From Paenibacillus sp. UNC499MF (GTDB lineage Bacteria; Bacillota; Bacilli; Paenibacillales; NBRC-103111): a DNA stretch of 64,000 bases. The translations under genes were made by a program, and so were the position numbers. Positions 17,999 to 27,121 of the stretch are shown here, in pieces; the first letter of the stretch is position 1, and the number at the start of each line of letters is the position of its first letter. Where the stretch lies: contig NZ_FNVF01000003.1 in assembly GCF_900107975.1 (NCBI RefSeq), positions 377,155-441,154 on the forward strand, read 5' to 3'. The notes under the pieces were generated by a model. That model was not told the DNA's origin, made no database searches, and saw nothing but the letters and a program-made list of their open reading frames with translations.

Positions 17999-18259
17999 AT
18001 GAACCGGAATACAGATTTCTCGTACACTGAGTTGAAAGCTGCCGAAAAGACCGGGGAGGTCCCTTCTAGCCCATCCCGCTGCGATGATTCCGCAATCCCT
18101 GTTATCGTGCGCGGCCATGTACTCCCCGAGGGACTAAAAGCCTGCGGTTGGGACAAAGCACGGCTCTGGCACGAACTTGACCAGGCCGGCATGGATTCCC
18201 TGCTGGATGTCGCGTACGCGGAAATAAGACGCGACGCCCTGATCATAAAAAGCCCCTGA
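17999..18259 (+). CDS. Small protein resembling the DUF421/YetF C-terminal domain
   Basis: An 86-residue soluble protein with no membrane helix. The stretch PVIVRGHVLPEGLKACGWDK followed by LWHELDQAGMDSLLDVAYAEI resembles the cytoplasmic C-terminal domain of DUF421 (YetF) membrane proteins, which usually follows three membrane helices. Here it stands alone with its own AGGAGG site (12 bases, slightly long) and a terminator, so it is probably an intact small gene and not a fragment. Function is unknown. A sigma-E-like box upstream hints at sporulation expression. Confidence 0.65.
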   Translation: MNRNTDFSYTELKAAEKTGEVPSSPSRCDDSAIPVIVRGHVLPEGLKACGWDKARLWHELDQAGMDSLLDVAYAEIRRDALIIKSP

Positions 18260-18295
18260 CCGGCCGCTTCATTACAGCGGTTGGTCAGGGGCTTT
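18248..18295. terminator. Bidirectional terminator
   Basis: AAAGCCCCTGACC pairs with GGTCAGGGGCTTT, with an inner CCGCT/AGCGG stem. It separates the convergent DUF421-like gene and ppiB. Confidence 0.9.
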
Positions 18296-18307
18296 CGGGT
18301 TCAATTC

Positions 18308-18739
18308 TTATACTTCGACGATTTCAACTTTCTCCATCGTGTCGCGGCCTTTGAATGCGTCCACGAATTCCATGCCTTTGGTTACTTTGCCGAAAACCGT
18401 GTGCTGGCCGTCAAGATGAGGCTGCGGCTGGTAGCAGATGTAGAACTGGCTGCCACCCGTATTGCGGCCGGCGTGCGCCATTGCAAGCGTTCCGCGCTCA
18501 TGCTTGTTCGGGTTGATTTCGCAGTCGATCGTGTATCCGGGACCGCCTGTGCCGGTTCCTTGAGGGCAGCCGCCTTGGGCTACGAAGCCCGGGATGACGC
18601 GGTGGAAATTAAGTCCGTTGTAGAAACCGGAATTAGCCAGTTTCTCGAAGTTTGCCACCGTGTTGGGGGCATCCTTTTCAAAAAGGTCGATCAGCACTTC
18701 GCCGCCGCCTGCCATCGTAATTTTCGCTTGTTTTGCCAT
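18308..18739 (-). CDS. ppiB: Peptidyl-prolyl cis-trans isomerase B (cyclophilin)
   Basis: A 143-residue cytoplasmic cyclophilin that speeds proline isomerisation during folding. Catalytic and binding blocks are [41 protein letters not shown] and [11 protein letters not shown]. The ATG at 18739 (MAKQAK) is preferred because GGAGAG lies just upstream; three extra codons (MSH) could be read in frame. Separate transcript downstream of lysA, with a terminator on each side. Confidence 0.95.
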   Translation of the reverse strand: MAKQAKITMAGGGEVLIDLFEKDAPNTVANFEKLANSGFYNGLNFHRVIPGFVAQGGCPQGTGTGGPGYTIDCEINPNKHERGTLAMAHAGRNTGGSQFYICYQPQPHLDGQHTVFGKVTKGMEFVDAFKGRDTMEKVEIVEV

Positions 18740-18840
18740 GTGGGACACTCTCCTTTTATGTATCGGTTCCTGCTTGGATTGCGGGGTTCATGATTGTGAA
18801 AGCAATCTCTCTCATTGTACTCCATATTGGATGGATGTAC

Positions 18841-18873
18841 AAATAAACAAGCCGGAGGGCAGCCCTCCGGCTT
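18841..18873 (-). terminator. Intrinsic terminator of lysA
   Basis: On the minus strand AAGCCGGAGGG, loop CTG, CCCTCCGGCTT is followed by a T-rich tail (TGTTTATTT). Confidence 0.85.
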
Positions 18874-18914
18874 GCTGGCCGTTCCGGGAGATTATCCCCC
18901 CGGATATCCGGACT

Positions 18915-20246
18915 TCAGCGGACCGGCTGAATTTGTTTCATCCGTTCCGGCACGACATCATTGCGGACCAGATCTTCATACGTTTCCCGTTTGACCGCCA
19001 CGTCCGCCATTCCGTCTTTTACGAAAACGACGGCGGGTCTGCGGATCCGGTTATAGTTGCTGGCCATGGAATAATTGTAGGCTCCCGTACTGGCAACGGC
19101 CAGAATATCTCCCGACTGCACAAGAGGAAGCTCCACGTCCCAGATCAGCATATCGCCGCTTTCGCAACACTTGCCCGCGATGGAGACCGTCTCCCGTGAA
19201 GGCTCCGAAGCCCGGTTTGCCAGCATCGCTTCGTACTGGGACTGGTACAAGGCCGGACGGGGATTATCCGTCATGCCTCCGTCTACGGAAACATACTTAC
19301 GGACGCCGGGAATGTCCTTGTTCGTTCCTACGGTGTATAGAGTCGTTCCGGCATCGCCGACGATGCTCCGGCCGGGTTCGATCCAAATCTCCGGCATCGG
19401 ATAAGATACGGCCTCGAAGCGGGTTTTGACCGCTTCCGCGATCGCTTCGACGTAGGTCGACATCGGCAAAGGCGTGTCACCTTCCACGTAGCGGATTCCG
19501 AAGCCGCCGCCCAGGTTGATGACCGAGAAAACCACGTTCAGCTCATCCCGTACCTGCGAGGCGAACTGGGCTACCTTCTCGGCCGCCACCCGGAAACCTT
19601 CGACCTCGAAAATTTGCGAGCCGATATGGGAATGAACGCCGAGCAGGAGCAGATGATCCGCCGCGGCGGATTGTTTGACCGCTTCGAAAGCGGCCCCGTT
19701 CCCCAGGTCGAATCCGAACTTCGAATCGATTTGGCCGGTGGAAATATATTCGTGCGTATGGGCTTCGACGCCCGGTGTTATTCTCAGCAGAATCGGTACG
19801 CGCTTGCCTTTGGAACCCGCAATCGCATCAAGCATGCGGAGCTCCGTGAAGTTATCGACGACGAAACAGCCGATTCCGGCGTCAAGCGCCATCTCAATCT
19901 CGGCCGGCGTCTTGTTGTTGCCGTGGAAGTGTATGCGCTCGGGAGGAAAACCCGCCTGAAGCGCCGTAAACAGCTCCCCGTCGGATACGACGTCAAGGGA
20001 CAGTCCTTCCTCGGCTACGATGCGGCACATCGCCATGACACAGAACGCTTTGCTTGCGTAAGCGACTTGAAATTTTAACCCGGACGCCTGAAAAGCATCG
20101 ACAAACTCGCGGCAGCGCCTGCGCACGAGCGCCTCATCCACAACATATAACGGTGTTCCATAGCGGGCGGCCAGTTCCGTGGTATCCACACCGCCGACTT
20201 CCAAATGGCCTTGAGCGTTAACTCGGCTTGTTCCATGAAGATGCAT
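18915..20246 (-). CDS. lysA: Diaminopimelate decarboxylase
   Basis: The last enzyme of lysine synthesis, a PLP-dependent decarboxylase of 443 residues. The PLP lysine lies in FQVAYASKAFCVMAM; HFHGNNKTPAEIEMAL and the glycine loop GGGFGIRYVEGD are present; the substrate-binding stretch GKCCESGDMLIWD carries the conserved cysteine of the second active-site half. Monocistronic here, with its own terminator. In several Bacillales lysA also lies next to the spoVA operon, as it does here, which supports the orthology. Confidence 0.96.
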   Translation of the reverse strand: MHLHGTSRVNAQGHLEVGGVDTTELAARYGTPLYVVDEALVRRRCREFVDAFQASGLKFQVAYASKAFCVMAMCRIVAEEGLSLDVVSDGELFTALQAGFPPERIHFHGNNKTPAEIEMALDAGIGCFVVDNFTELRMLDAIAGSKGKRVPILLRITPGVEAHTHEYISTGQIDSKFGFDLGNGAAFEAVKQSAAADHLLLLGVHSHIGSQIFEVEGFRVAAEKVAQFASQVRDELNVVFSVINLGGGFGIRYVEGDTPLPMSTYVEAIAEAVKTRFEAVSYPMPEIWIEPGRSIVGDAGTTLYTVGTNKDIPGVRKYVSVDGGMTDNPRPALYQSQYEAMLANRASEPSRETVSIAGKCCESGDMLIWDVELPLVQSGDILAVASTGAYNYSMASNYNRIRRPAVVFVKDGMADVAVKRETYEDLVRNDVVPERMKQIQPVR

Positions 20247-20388
20247 CGTCCGTTTCCCCTCTTCGTTATCCGTATCCGTGACTGCTTCCGTTTTGTTTCT
20301 CCATTACATTATTAACTAAAGTAACACAATGTCACTTAGCTGACAACACAACTTTCACGGAAGGAGGCAAGCCGGAACGGACGCGCCG

Positions 20389-22665
20389 TCATTCGGGCGC
20401 AGGCTGGCGGGTTCCGTCTTTCGAACGCGTGATGCTCAGCCTTGTTTTGTGCTTCAGCACCGGCAGGCGGAACAAGATATTCAGCAGTCCCATCGCATTG
20501 AACGGAAGGAAGGGCCACATGTAGGGAGCCGTATGCGAACGCTGGAGGGACAGGAACATCAGCCACACCGTACATGCGATGACGAAACCCGGAACTTTGA
20601 AAAGCGCCACGGAAAACAGCAGGATAAGCCGGACGATCCGGTTGGCGAGACTAAGCTCATAGCTTGGGGTGGCAAACATGCCGATCGTCGCGATCGAAAT
20701 GTAGAAAATAATTTCATTCGTGAACAGCCCCGTTTTGACGGCAATGTCTCCGATAAGAATAGCCGCTACCAGCCCCATGGCCACGGATAAAGGCGTCGGC
20801 GTATGGACGGATGCCATGCGCATCAGATCGATCCCGAGTTCGGCCAGAAGAAACTGGACCAGAACGGGGATTTTGCCCGGATTTTGCGGTCCTATGAATT
20901 CCAGTCCGGTCGGTTTGAGACCCGGTTCCAGGACCATCAGGAACCATAAGGGCAGAAGAAACAGCGAAGCCATTATCCCCAGAAAACGGACCCAGCGCAG
21001 ATAGGAGCCGATGATGGGAAGCTGGCGGTATTCCTCCGCGTGCTGGAGATGATGAAAGAACGTCGACGGCATGATCATGACGCTGGGCGAAGTATCGGCC
21101 ATCAGAATTACGTGCCCCTCCAGCAGATGAGCGGACGCAACGTCGGGCCTCTCCGTGTAGCGGACCAGCGGATAAGGGTTCCACCCTTTCGCCACAATCG
21201 CTTCCTCCAGCTGCTTCTCGGCCAGCGGAATGCCGTCGAGCTCCACGTTTTTGACTTTGTCGCGTATAGCTTCGACCAGCTCGGGATTCGCTATATCGTC
21301 GATATAGCCGATGCAGATATCCGTGCTCGTCCGCTTGCCCACCTGCATGATCTCGACCCGCAGCTTCGGATCGCGCACTCTTCTACGAACGAGGGCCACG
21401 TTCGTCATCAGCGTTTCCACGAATCCGTCCCTGGATCCGCGCACGACTCTTTCAAGGTCGGGCTCTTCCGTGGAGCGGACAGGGAAATTTTTGGCGTCTA
21501 CGGCGAGTGCCGTGCTTTCCCCCTCGATAAAAATACCGGTCGCACCCGTCATAACCTGGCCGATGACTTCTTTCATCGTTTGGTAAGGATTCACCTGGAT
21601 ATGCGGAATGAGATACTCTTTCAGGCTCTCGGCCGGATTTTCCTCCATTGCCGCATGATCCGCGTAACTTAACCTATCGAGAATCATGGTCAGAACCTGA
21701 TCCTTGGCCAGCCCGTTTACATAAAAGAAGCCTACCCGGACCGAACCGAATACCATTTGGCGCAGCACCAGGTCGAACGAGGTCCCGAGTCCGGAGCGTT
21801 CCTCCAGCATGTCATTGACTTCCTGCATCGAAAGCGGGATGGGATCATCTTCGGGCTTGGAAGCATCGCCGTTAGACGGCTCCTTATCCTTTTGGTTTTG
21901 CTCGTCCCCCATGCCGCCGGATTTCCGCTTCCGCCCCTTCGAGTCCGCGTTTTTCCCACTGCCGCCCGCCTTAGCGTCTTTGTCCCTGCCTTTCTCGGGC
22001 TGCCCTCCGCTCTCCTGCTCCTCTTCTTGACCTGCAGCCGGATTTTTCCGGGAGAAAGAAGCTTGAATAGGTCCCTTATGCCCATCCTTCAAAAGCTTCT
22101 TGATTCCGAAAGCATCTTCTTCGGGGAAGCCCCCGGAACGGACATGCTCCTTGTCTGAGGTATCGTCGTCGCCGGAGGCTTCATCCGCTTGACCCAATCG
22201 GGGCCGGCGGCTTTTTCCCGCTCCTGTCCCCCCTGCGGATCGTCCGTCGCCGGTAGCTTCGTCCTTGCGGTTCCCGGCAGACATTCCGCCTGCTGCGGGA
22301 TTGCCCTGGGCCGCTTCCTGCCGGGATTCGTCCGCATTCCCTTGCGCAGGTTCGTGCTTACGGCGATCGGAATTCCCTCGCCCTGCACGTTCGGACGCTT
22401 CTTTTTCCGGAGCATCTTCCGGAGCCGTGGCCAGGCTTTGCGGCTGTTCCTCACGTCCGGCATCTCCGGTCTCTTCGTTCAGCTCCGTACCCGATGGAGC
22501 GTTCTCCTCCGCTTCCGGAGCGGCGAAGAGATTGCCCGCTTCATCGATCTGGAGAGCGGGAGGTTTAATCCTGCCACCGGCGGCGTCACCGTGACCGGTC
22601 TCATCGCCCGGTCCCGCGTGCCTCCGGTCTTTATCTTTTACCATCTTACCGATCAATTTCTTCAT
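20389..22665 (-). CDS. spoVAF: Spore germination protein SpoVAF (GerA family) with long N-terminal extension
   Basis: A 758-residue protein, against about 490 for Bacillus SpoVAF. Residues from about 280 form the GerA-type core (SLGLGTSFDLVLRQMVFGSV-like start, DMLEERSGLGTSF; VMTGATGIFIEGESTALA; DTSPSVMIMPSTFFHHLQHAEEYRQ) with four to five membrane segments at about 545-720. The first 265 residues are charged, low in hydrophobics and rich in G, E, K, D and A (KDKDRRHAGPGDETG, GNPAAGGMSAGNRKDEATGDG), so probably disordered. It is the third gene after spoVAA and spoVAB; spoVAC-AD-AE are absent between them. Confidence 0.88.
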   Translation of the reverse strand: MKKLIGKMVKDKDRRHAGPGDETGHGDAAGGRIKPPALQIDEAGNLFAAPEAEENAPSGTELNEETGDAGREEQPQSLATAPEDAPEKEASERAGRGNSDRRKHEPAQGNADESRQEAAQGNPAAGGMSAGNRKDEATGDGRSAGGTGAGKSRRPRLGQADEASGDDDTSDKEHVRSGGFPEEDAFGIKKLLKDGHKGPIQASFSRKNPAAGQEEEQESGGQPEKGRDKDAKAGGSGKNADSKGRKRKSGGMGDEQNQKDKEPSNGDASKPEDDPIPLSMQEVNDMLEERSGLGTSFDLVLRQMVFGSVRVGFFYVNGLAKDQVLTMILDRLSYADHAAMEENPAESLKEYLIPHIQVNPYQTMKEVIGQVMTGATGIFIEGESTALAVDAKNFPVRSTEEPDLERVVRGSRDGFVETLMTNVALVRRRVRDPKLRVEIMQVGKRTSTDICIGYIDDIANPELVEAIRDKVKNVELDGIPLAEKQLEEAIVAKGWNPYPLVRYTERPDVASAHLLEGHVILMADTSPSVMIMPSTFFHHLQHAEEYRQLPIIGSYLRWVRFLGIMASLFLLPLWFLMVLEPGLKPTGLEFIGPQNPGKIPVLVQFLLAELGIDLMRMASVHTPTPLSVAMGLVAAILIGDIAVKTGLFTNEIIFYISIATIGMFATPSYELSLANRIVRLILLFSVALFKVPGFVIACTVWLMFLSLQRSHTAPYMWPFLPFNAMGLLNILFRLPVLKHKTRLSITRSKDGTRQPAPE

Positions 22666-22683
22666 GCGTACTCCTCCTCAGCC

Positions 22684-23103
22684 TCAATAAATAAACCATT
22701 CGAACAAGGAGCCCAGAACCTTGCCTGCGATCATGGCCGTGAGCAGCCATACCATATAGGACGTTACGCCTACCCGTTTGGCGAGTACCGGCAGGACGTT
22801 GATAATTTCCGTCAGGGCTGCGGACAGCATGCCTATAAACGCACCGGCAAACAGCCCAAAAATCCCCGTCCACCAGACCGGAGCGGACAGCGTCCAGTTA
22901 AAGAAATCCGTAACGGTGAAAAATAGCGAGCCGGCAATGACCGCGATCTCGCAGCTGCGGATGCGGTTCTGAGCCCGGCTCACCTGCAGCAGACGCGGGA
23001 TGATATCCAGCACTAGCAGGAAAGCCACCATTCCGCTGCCGACCGCGATGCCCCCCGCAAGCCCGATCACAACGGCAGCCGTCCACCCCAGCAGCGTAAT
23101 CAA
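22684..23103 (-). CDS. spoVAB: Stage V sporulation protein AB
   Basis: A 139-residue membrane protein with about four hydrophobic segments (MITLLGWTAAVVIGLAGGIAVGSG; FIGMLSAALTEIINVLPVLAKR). It matches SpoVAB, part of the spore inner-membrane group that moves dipicolinic acid. Its ATG overlaps the spoVAA stop by four bases and spoVAF begins 18 bases after its end, so the three genes form one transcript. Confidence 0.88.
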   Translation of the reverse strand: MITLLGWTAAVVIGLAGGIAVGSGMVAFLLVLDIIPRLLQVSRAQNRIRSCEIAVIAGSLFFTVTDFFNWTLSAPVWWTGIFGLFAGAFIGMLSAALTEIINVLPVLAKRVGVTSYMVWLLTAMIAGKVLGSLFEWFIY

Positions 23104-23741
23104 GAGGAAGGCTCCTGCGGTTTCTCACGGTTTAACGCCTGGTATTCCTCGGTTATCGTATAGCGGTCGATATTCTCCTGATAAGTAAACATTTCAACTT
23201 CGAGCGGGCTCGGCTCTTCGTTGAATTTTTTCTTGAAGAAATGATTAAAAAAAACCGCCATGCCGATTCCGATTCCAAGCGAATACGGAATTTGCAGAAA
23301 CAGCGGATGCTCGGTTTTTTTGCCGGTTACAAGCTCGTACACCCGCTGATGCACCTCCAGCATGCTGACGTCCGCATGGAAATTCATAATGGTAAGGCCC
23401 GACCCGATAAAAAGCAGAACCCAAACCGCCGCGAGGAACAGAAAGTTGGGTTTGCGGGAACCCGAATCGATCTCCACGAGCGTATGCGGTTCGCCGAAAT
23501 GTTCGATCTGCAAATGAGGGTGCACGTTCTTGACAGCCGCCACAATGCCGAGCATATCGATCAGAATACGATTGCCGTCCTTGACTTTCGGATGGACCAG
23601 AACAAGCTCCCGGAGCGTGCTCTCATATCGGGGCTCGACGATCATCTGAGCGACCTTCCCCAAGGTGACCGGCTCCCGTGCGGGTATCCGTATTCGGCGG
23701 CGCAAGCGGATATAGAGACAGGCGTCTGCGGTTTGATTCAA
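23100..23741 (-). CDS. spoVAA: Stage V sporulation protein AA
   Basis: A 213-residue protein with an N-terminal soluble domain (LYIRLRRRIRIPAREPVTLGKVAQ) and two membrane helices (about residues 105-125 and 160-178), matching SpoVAA. The start is TTG (23741) with a GGGGGGATGAGGG region just upstream. First gene of a shortened spoVA operon (AA-AB-AF). A forespore-type promoter is visible about 30 bases ahead. Confidence 0.88.
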   Translation of the reverse strand: MNQTADACLYIRLRRRIRIPAREPVTLGKVAQMIVEPRYESTLRELVLVHPKVKDGNRILIDMLGIVAAVKNVHPHLQIEHFGEPHTLVEIDSGSRKPNFLFLAAVWVLLFIGSGLTIMNFHADVSMLEVHQRVYELVTGKKTEHPLFLQIPYSLGIGIGMAVFFNHFFKKKFNEEPSPLEVEMFTYQENIDRYTITEEYQALNREKPQEPSS

Positions 23742-23772
23742 CCCTCATCCCCCCAAAACATCCTTTTGCCAG

Positions 23773-23802
23773 TAGTATGCGGCACATTCGGCAGAATCAT
23801 CC
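23773..23802 (-). promoter_or_regulatory. Candidate sigma-F/sigma-G promoter of spoVAA
   Basis: On the minus strand GGATG and CATACTA are 18 bases apart. CATACTA fits the sigma-G -10 (CATnHTA) fully and the -35 fits GHATR at four of five positions. In Bacillus the spoVA operon is sigma-G dependent. Confidence 0.6.
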
Positions 23803-23927
23803 AAGGAACCGTTCCCAAACTTTGACGCGATGCGTCCCGCTTAAACTCGTCATGTATAAAAAATCCCCGCCGAGGAACATTAGGAACGAAAAGGTTATTC
23901 CAACTTCCAAACAGGTGGTGAACACCC

Positions 23928-24137
23928 ATGTCTCGAATCGCTCTTACCCTGATTATCGTAGGCGCGCTGAACTGGCTTCTCGTAGGAATCTTCGAGTGGG
24001 ATCTGGTATCCGCGATTTTCGGCGGTGAAGTGCACCGCGAATCTTCCGCCTTCAGCCGCATTATTTATACGCTGGTCGGATTGGCGGGCATCTACAGCCT
24101 TTCGTTCTTCTTCCGGGACGATGCGGCCGTGCGCTAA
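23928..24137 (+). CDS. DUF378 small membrane protein
   Basis: A 69-residue protein with two membrane helices. The motif GALNWLLVGIFEWDLV near the N-terminus and VGLAGIYSL in the second helix are diagnostic for DUF378 (YuzA-type). An AGGTGG site lies upstream of the ATG. Function is unknown. It is a lone plus-strand gene between two sporulation operons. Confidence 0.88.
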   Translation: MSRIALTLIIVGALNWLLVGIFEWDLVSAIFGGEVHRESSAFSRIIYTLVGLAGIYSLSFFFRDDAAVR

Positions 24138-24240
24138 CAAAGCATGATCCCGGCTCCGCTTCAGAGGCCGGGACAGATCCACGAAACGTTTCAGCTCCAG
24201 GGGCGGACGTATCGTGGATTTTTTCGCTTTTCTTCGGAAA

Positions 24241-24280
24241 AAGAGAAAAAGACCAGAGCGCTATTGAGCGATCTGGTCTT
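24241..24280 (-). terminator. Intrinsic terminator of the spoIIA operon
   Basis: On the minus strand AAGACCAGA and TCTGGTCTT form the stem, with TTTTTCTCTTTTT after it. The stem includes the last codons of sigF. Confidence 0.85.
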
Positions 24281-25016
24281 TTATGGATTGCAATATTTTT
24301 TTCTCCAGCCTGGATACCTGGACCTGTGAAATGCCGAGCCTGCTGGCGACCTCCGACTGCGTCTGATCCCGGAAATACCGGAGATACACGATCAGCCGCT
24401 CCCTTTCGTTCAGAGCGCCGATGGCTTCATTAAGAGCCAGCTTCTCAAACCATTTGTCCTGGGTTTCGTCGGCGATCTGGTCCATCAGCGTGATGGGATC
24501 CCCGTCGTTCTCAAACACCGTCTCGTGGATCGAGGAAAGCGGCTTGCTCGCCTCCTGCGCGAAGACGACTTCCTCCGGCGTAATCCCCAGCGCATCGGCG
24601 ACCTCTTTAATTGTCGGAAGGCGGTTCATGCCTTTGGAAAGCTCGTCCTTGGTCTTGCGGATTTTGCTGGCCAGTTCTTTAAGCGATCGGCTGACTTTCA
24701 GCGTTCCGTCGTCACGGAGAAACCGCTGGATTTCCCCGATTATCATCGGAACCGCATAGGTCGAAAACTTCACATCGTAGGACAAGTCGAACTTGTCGAC
24801 CGATTTGAGCAGTCCGATGCAGCCGATTTGAAACAAATCCTCGGCTTCGTAGCCGCGGTTCAGAAAGCGCTGAACGACGGACCAGACGAGCCGGATGTTG
24901 GAATTAACCAGCCGTTCCCGGGCGAGCGAATCACCCGATTGGCTGAGTGCGATCAAACGCTTGACTTCACTGTCATCCAGGAAACTGTGCGAGGAACCTT
25001 TCAAATCGACATCCAT
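24261..25016 (-). CDS. sigF: Forespore RNA polymerase sigma factor sigma-F
   Basis: A 251-residue sigma-70 family factor, the first forespore-specific sigma. Region 2 (LVWSVVQRFLNRGYEAEDLFQIGCIGL, YAVPMIIGEIQRFLRDDG) and region 4 (LIVYLRYFRDQTQSEVASRLGISQVQVSRLEKKIL) are complete. Held inactive by SpoIIAB until septation (known from Bacillus). Third gene of spoIIAA-spoIIAB-sigF, 12 bases after spoIIAB. Confidence 0.97.
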   Translation of the reverse strand: MDVDLKGSSHSFLDDSEVKRLIALSQSGDSLARERLVNSNIRLVWSVVQRFLNRGYEAEDLFQIGCIGLLKSVDKFDLSYDVKFSTYAVPMIIGEIQRFLRDDGTLKVSRSLKELASKIRKTKDELSKGMNRLPTIKEVADALGITPEEVVFAQEASKPLSSIHETVFENDGDPITLMDQIADETQDKWFEKLALNEAIGALNERERLIVYLRYFRDQTQSEVASRLGISQVQVSRLEKKILQSIKDQIAQ

Positions 25017-25028
25017 CGTATCAAACCC

Positions 25029-25475
25029 CTAGTTTACCAAAGCTTTTTTGGATTCAATTCTCTTCTTCATCCGGATGCGGGTGCCGGCACCGACTTCGGT
25101 GACCACGTCGACCTCATCCATAAAATTCTCCATAATGGTAAATCCCATCCCGGATCTTTCCAGCTCCGGCTTGGACGTATACAGCGGCTGCTTGGCTTCT
25201 TCCAGATCTTCGATACCCGCACCGTTGTCTTCCACGGTGATATAGACCTCATCATCCACAATTTCCGTTACGATCGTGACGACTCCGTCGGGTTTGTTGT
25301 CATAGCCGTGGATAATGCAGTTCGTTACCGCCTCGGAAATTACGGTCTTGATATCCGTCAATTCGTTCATGGTCGGATCGAGCTGGGAAATGAACGAAGC
25401 GACGGCGACACGCGCGAAAGCTTCATTCTCGGACCTGCTGGCGAATTGGAGCTTCATGAAATTCGATTCGCTCAT
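25029..25475 (-). CDS. spoIIAB: Anti-sigma-F factor SpoIIAB
   Basis: A 148-residue serine kinase of the GHKL class that binds sigma-F and phosphorylates SpoIIAA. The N-box is seen in [16 protein letters not shown] and the ATP-binding glycine motifs in [17 protein letters not shown] and [15 protein letters not shown]. Its start overlaps the spoIIAA stop by four bases, which helps keep the partners in balance. Confidence 0.96.
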   Translation of the reverse strand: MSESNFMKLQFASRSENEAFARVAVASFISQLDPTMNELTDIKTVISEAVTNCIIHGYDNKPDGVVTIVTEIVDDEVYITVEDNGAGIEDLEEAKQPLYTSKPELERSGMGFTIMENFMDEVDVVTEVGAGTRIRMKKRIESKKALVN

Positions 25476-25825
25476 AACGCGACCTCCAGACTGGAGATCG
25501 CGGATCTCTCGTTGTCTTCAATCGTTACGATCTTGAACATGCCCGACAATTCGAACAAGCGGTAAACTTCCGGAGAGATGTCGCAAACCACCATGCGGCC
25601 GCCTTTACCCGTAATCTGCTTGTAGCGCCCGAGAATGACACCCAGACCCGAGCTGTCCATGAAGGAAAGATCCTTCAGACTCAAAATGAGGTGCTTGGTA
25701 TCCTGCCGGAAAATGGCATCTTCCATGCGGGTTTTGACCACATCGGCCGTATGGTGATCCAGTTCCCCTTTCAGACGAACGACCAGCGCTTTACTTCTGT
25801 GCTCAAATTCGATTTGCAAACTCAT
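25472..25825 (-). CDS. spoIIAA: Anti-anti-sigma factor SpoIIAA
   Basis: A STAS-domain protein of 117 residues with the start at ATG 25825 ([10 protein letters not shown]), exactly the Bacillus length; AGGAG lies 11 bases upstream. The phosphorylated serine is in [15 protein letters not shown]. When dephosphorylated by SpoIIE it displaces sigma-F from SpoIIAB. A sigma-H-like promoter lies just upstream, so the operon can be induced separately from dacF. Confidence 0.96.
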   Translation of the reverse strand: MSLQIEFEHRSKALVVRLKGELDHHTADVVKTRMEDAIFRQDTKHLILSLKDLSFMDSSGLGVILGRYKQITGKGGRMVVCDISPEVYRLFELSGMFKIVTIEDNERSAISSLEVAL

Positions 25826-25858
25826 GTGCCATGTCACTCCTTCCCACATGACTCACAA

Positions 25859-25886
25859 GTTCTACAATTCCTTTGGCATTTCCTGC
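25859..25886 (-). promoter_or_regulatory. Candidate sigma-H promoter of spoIIA
   Basis: On the minus strand GCAGGAAAT matches the sigma-H -35 (RnAGGAwww) and GTAGAAC, 12 bases later, matches the -10 (RnnGAAT) except for one base. The predicted transcript starts about 27 bases before spoIIAA. Confidence 0.6.
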
Positions 25887-25945
25887 CTGCTGACAAAACT
25901 AGAAGAAAAGCGCCAAAAGCTCTTCGGAAGCGGGAAAATGCGACT

Positions 25946-27121
25946 TTATTCTCCGCCGAACAGGCTGCGCGCCGACCTCTTCATCAGCGTCCACCAGCCG
26001 GCTTTTTTGACCTCGGCGGGAGACTCGATCGGGTACTCCGTCAGCACTTCGTTGTTTTTGTACACGACGATTTTGCCGATAGGCTGCCCCTTGGCGATCG
26101 GCGGCTTCAGATCCTGGTTAAGCTGGAGCTCGTGGCGGATTCCTTCTTTGCCCTCGCCTTTTTTCATGAGAATGCTGTACGAACGCGCTGCCGTCAGAGG
26201 AACCGACGCCACGTCCCCCTTGCTGATCTTAAGCTCTCCGAGGGCGTCTCCGGCCTTGAAGATCGGGAAATTCGTATACTGGGCAAACGCGTAGTCGAAC
26301 AGCTTCGTCACTTCGGCATTGCGTGTTTTCGTATTGGGTTCGCCAAGCACGACGGCGATCACGCGAAAACCGTCACGGATAGCGGTCGCGGACAAGCAGA
26401 ACTTCGCTTCGCTCGTATACCCCGTCTTCAGGCCGTCGGCTCCCGAATAGAAACGGACGAGCTTGTTTGTATTGACGAGCCAGAACGGTTTGGCGGAATC
26501 TTTCCGCAAATGGTCTTGGTAGTTGCCGGTAAACTTCGTGATGCCGGTATGTTTGAGAAGTTCACGCGACATAATCGCGATATCATGCGCGGAGGTATAA
26601 TGATTTTCCGTCGGCAGCCCGTTGCAGTTGGAGAAATGGGTGTTGTTCATTCCGAGCTGCTTGGCGCGCTCATTCATCATCGCGACGAAGTTTTCCTCGG
26701 AGCCCGCCAGCTTCTCGGCCATCGCTACGGACGCGTCGTTCCCCGAAGCCATGGCGATACCCTTGAGCATTTCTTCAACGCTCATCTCTTCGCCGGGCTC
26801 CAGAAAGATTTGCGAGCCGCCCATCGACGCCGCATATTCACTGGTGCTGACTTTGTCCGTCATTTTGATTTTTCCGCTGTCTACGGCTTCCATAATGAGA
26901 AGCATCGTCATGATTTTCGTGATACTGGCCGGCGGAAGCTTCGTATCCATGTTTTTGTTCACAATAATTTCGCCCGAGTCCGCATCCATAAGTACAGCCG
27001 ATTGCGCATTGGGAGCGAGATCAACCTGCTGAGGCTTCTCCTCTTTGGCCCAAGCGGCCGGCCCGGCTGCGGTCAGCAGCAGACTCAGCGCCAGAACCGC
27101 GCAGCTCATTTTCTTCCACAT
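25946..27121 (-). CDS. dacF: D-alanyl-D-alanine carboxypeptidase DacF
   Basis: A 391-residue penicillin-binding protein with a signal peptide (about residues 1-25) and the S11 motifs SITK (66-69), SGN (126-128) and KTG (232-234), plus a C-terminal beta domain and a short basic end. DacF acts on forespore cortex peptidoglycan. Directly upstream of spoIIA, the classical dacF-spoIIA order, which separates it from dacB. Confidence 0.95.
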   Translation of the reverse strand: MWKKMSCAVLALSLLLTAAGPAAWAKEEKPQQVDLAPNAQSAVLMDADSGEIIVNKNMDTKLPPASITKIMTMLLIMEAVDSGKIKMTDKVSTSEYAASMGGSQIFLEPGEEMSVEEMLKGIAMASGNDASVAMAEKLAGSEENFVAMMNERAKQLGMNNTHFSNCNGLPTENHYTSAHDIAIMSRELLKHTGITKFTGNYQDHLRKDSAKPFWLVNTNKLVRFYSGADGLKTGYTSEAKFCLSATAIRDGFRVIAVVLGEPNTKTRNAEVTKLFDYAFAQYTNFPIFKAGDALGELKISKGDVASVPLTAARSYSILMKKGEGKEGIRHELQLNQDLKPPIAKGQPIGKIVVYKNNEVLTEYPIESPAEVKKAGWWTLMKRSARSLFGGE

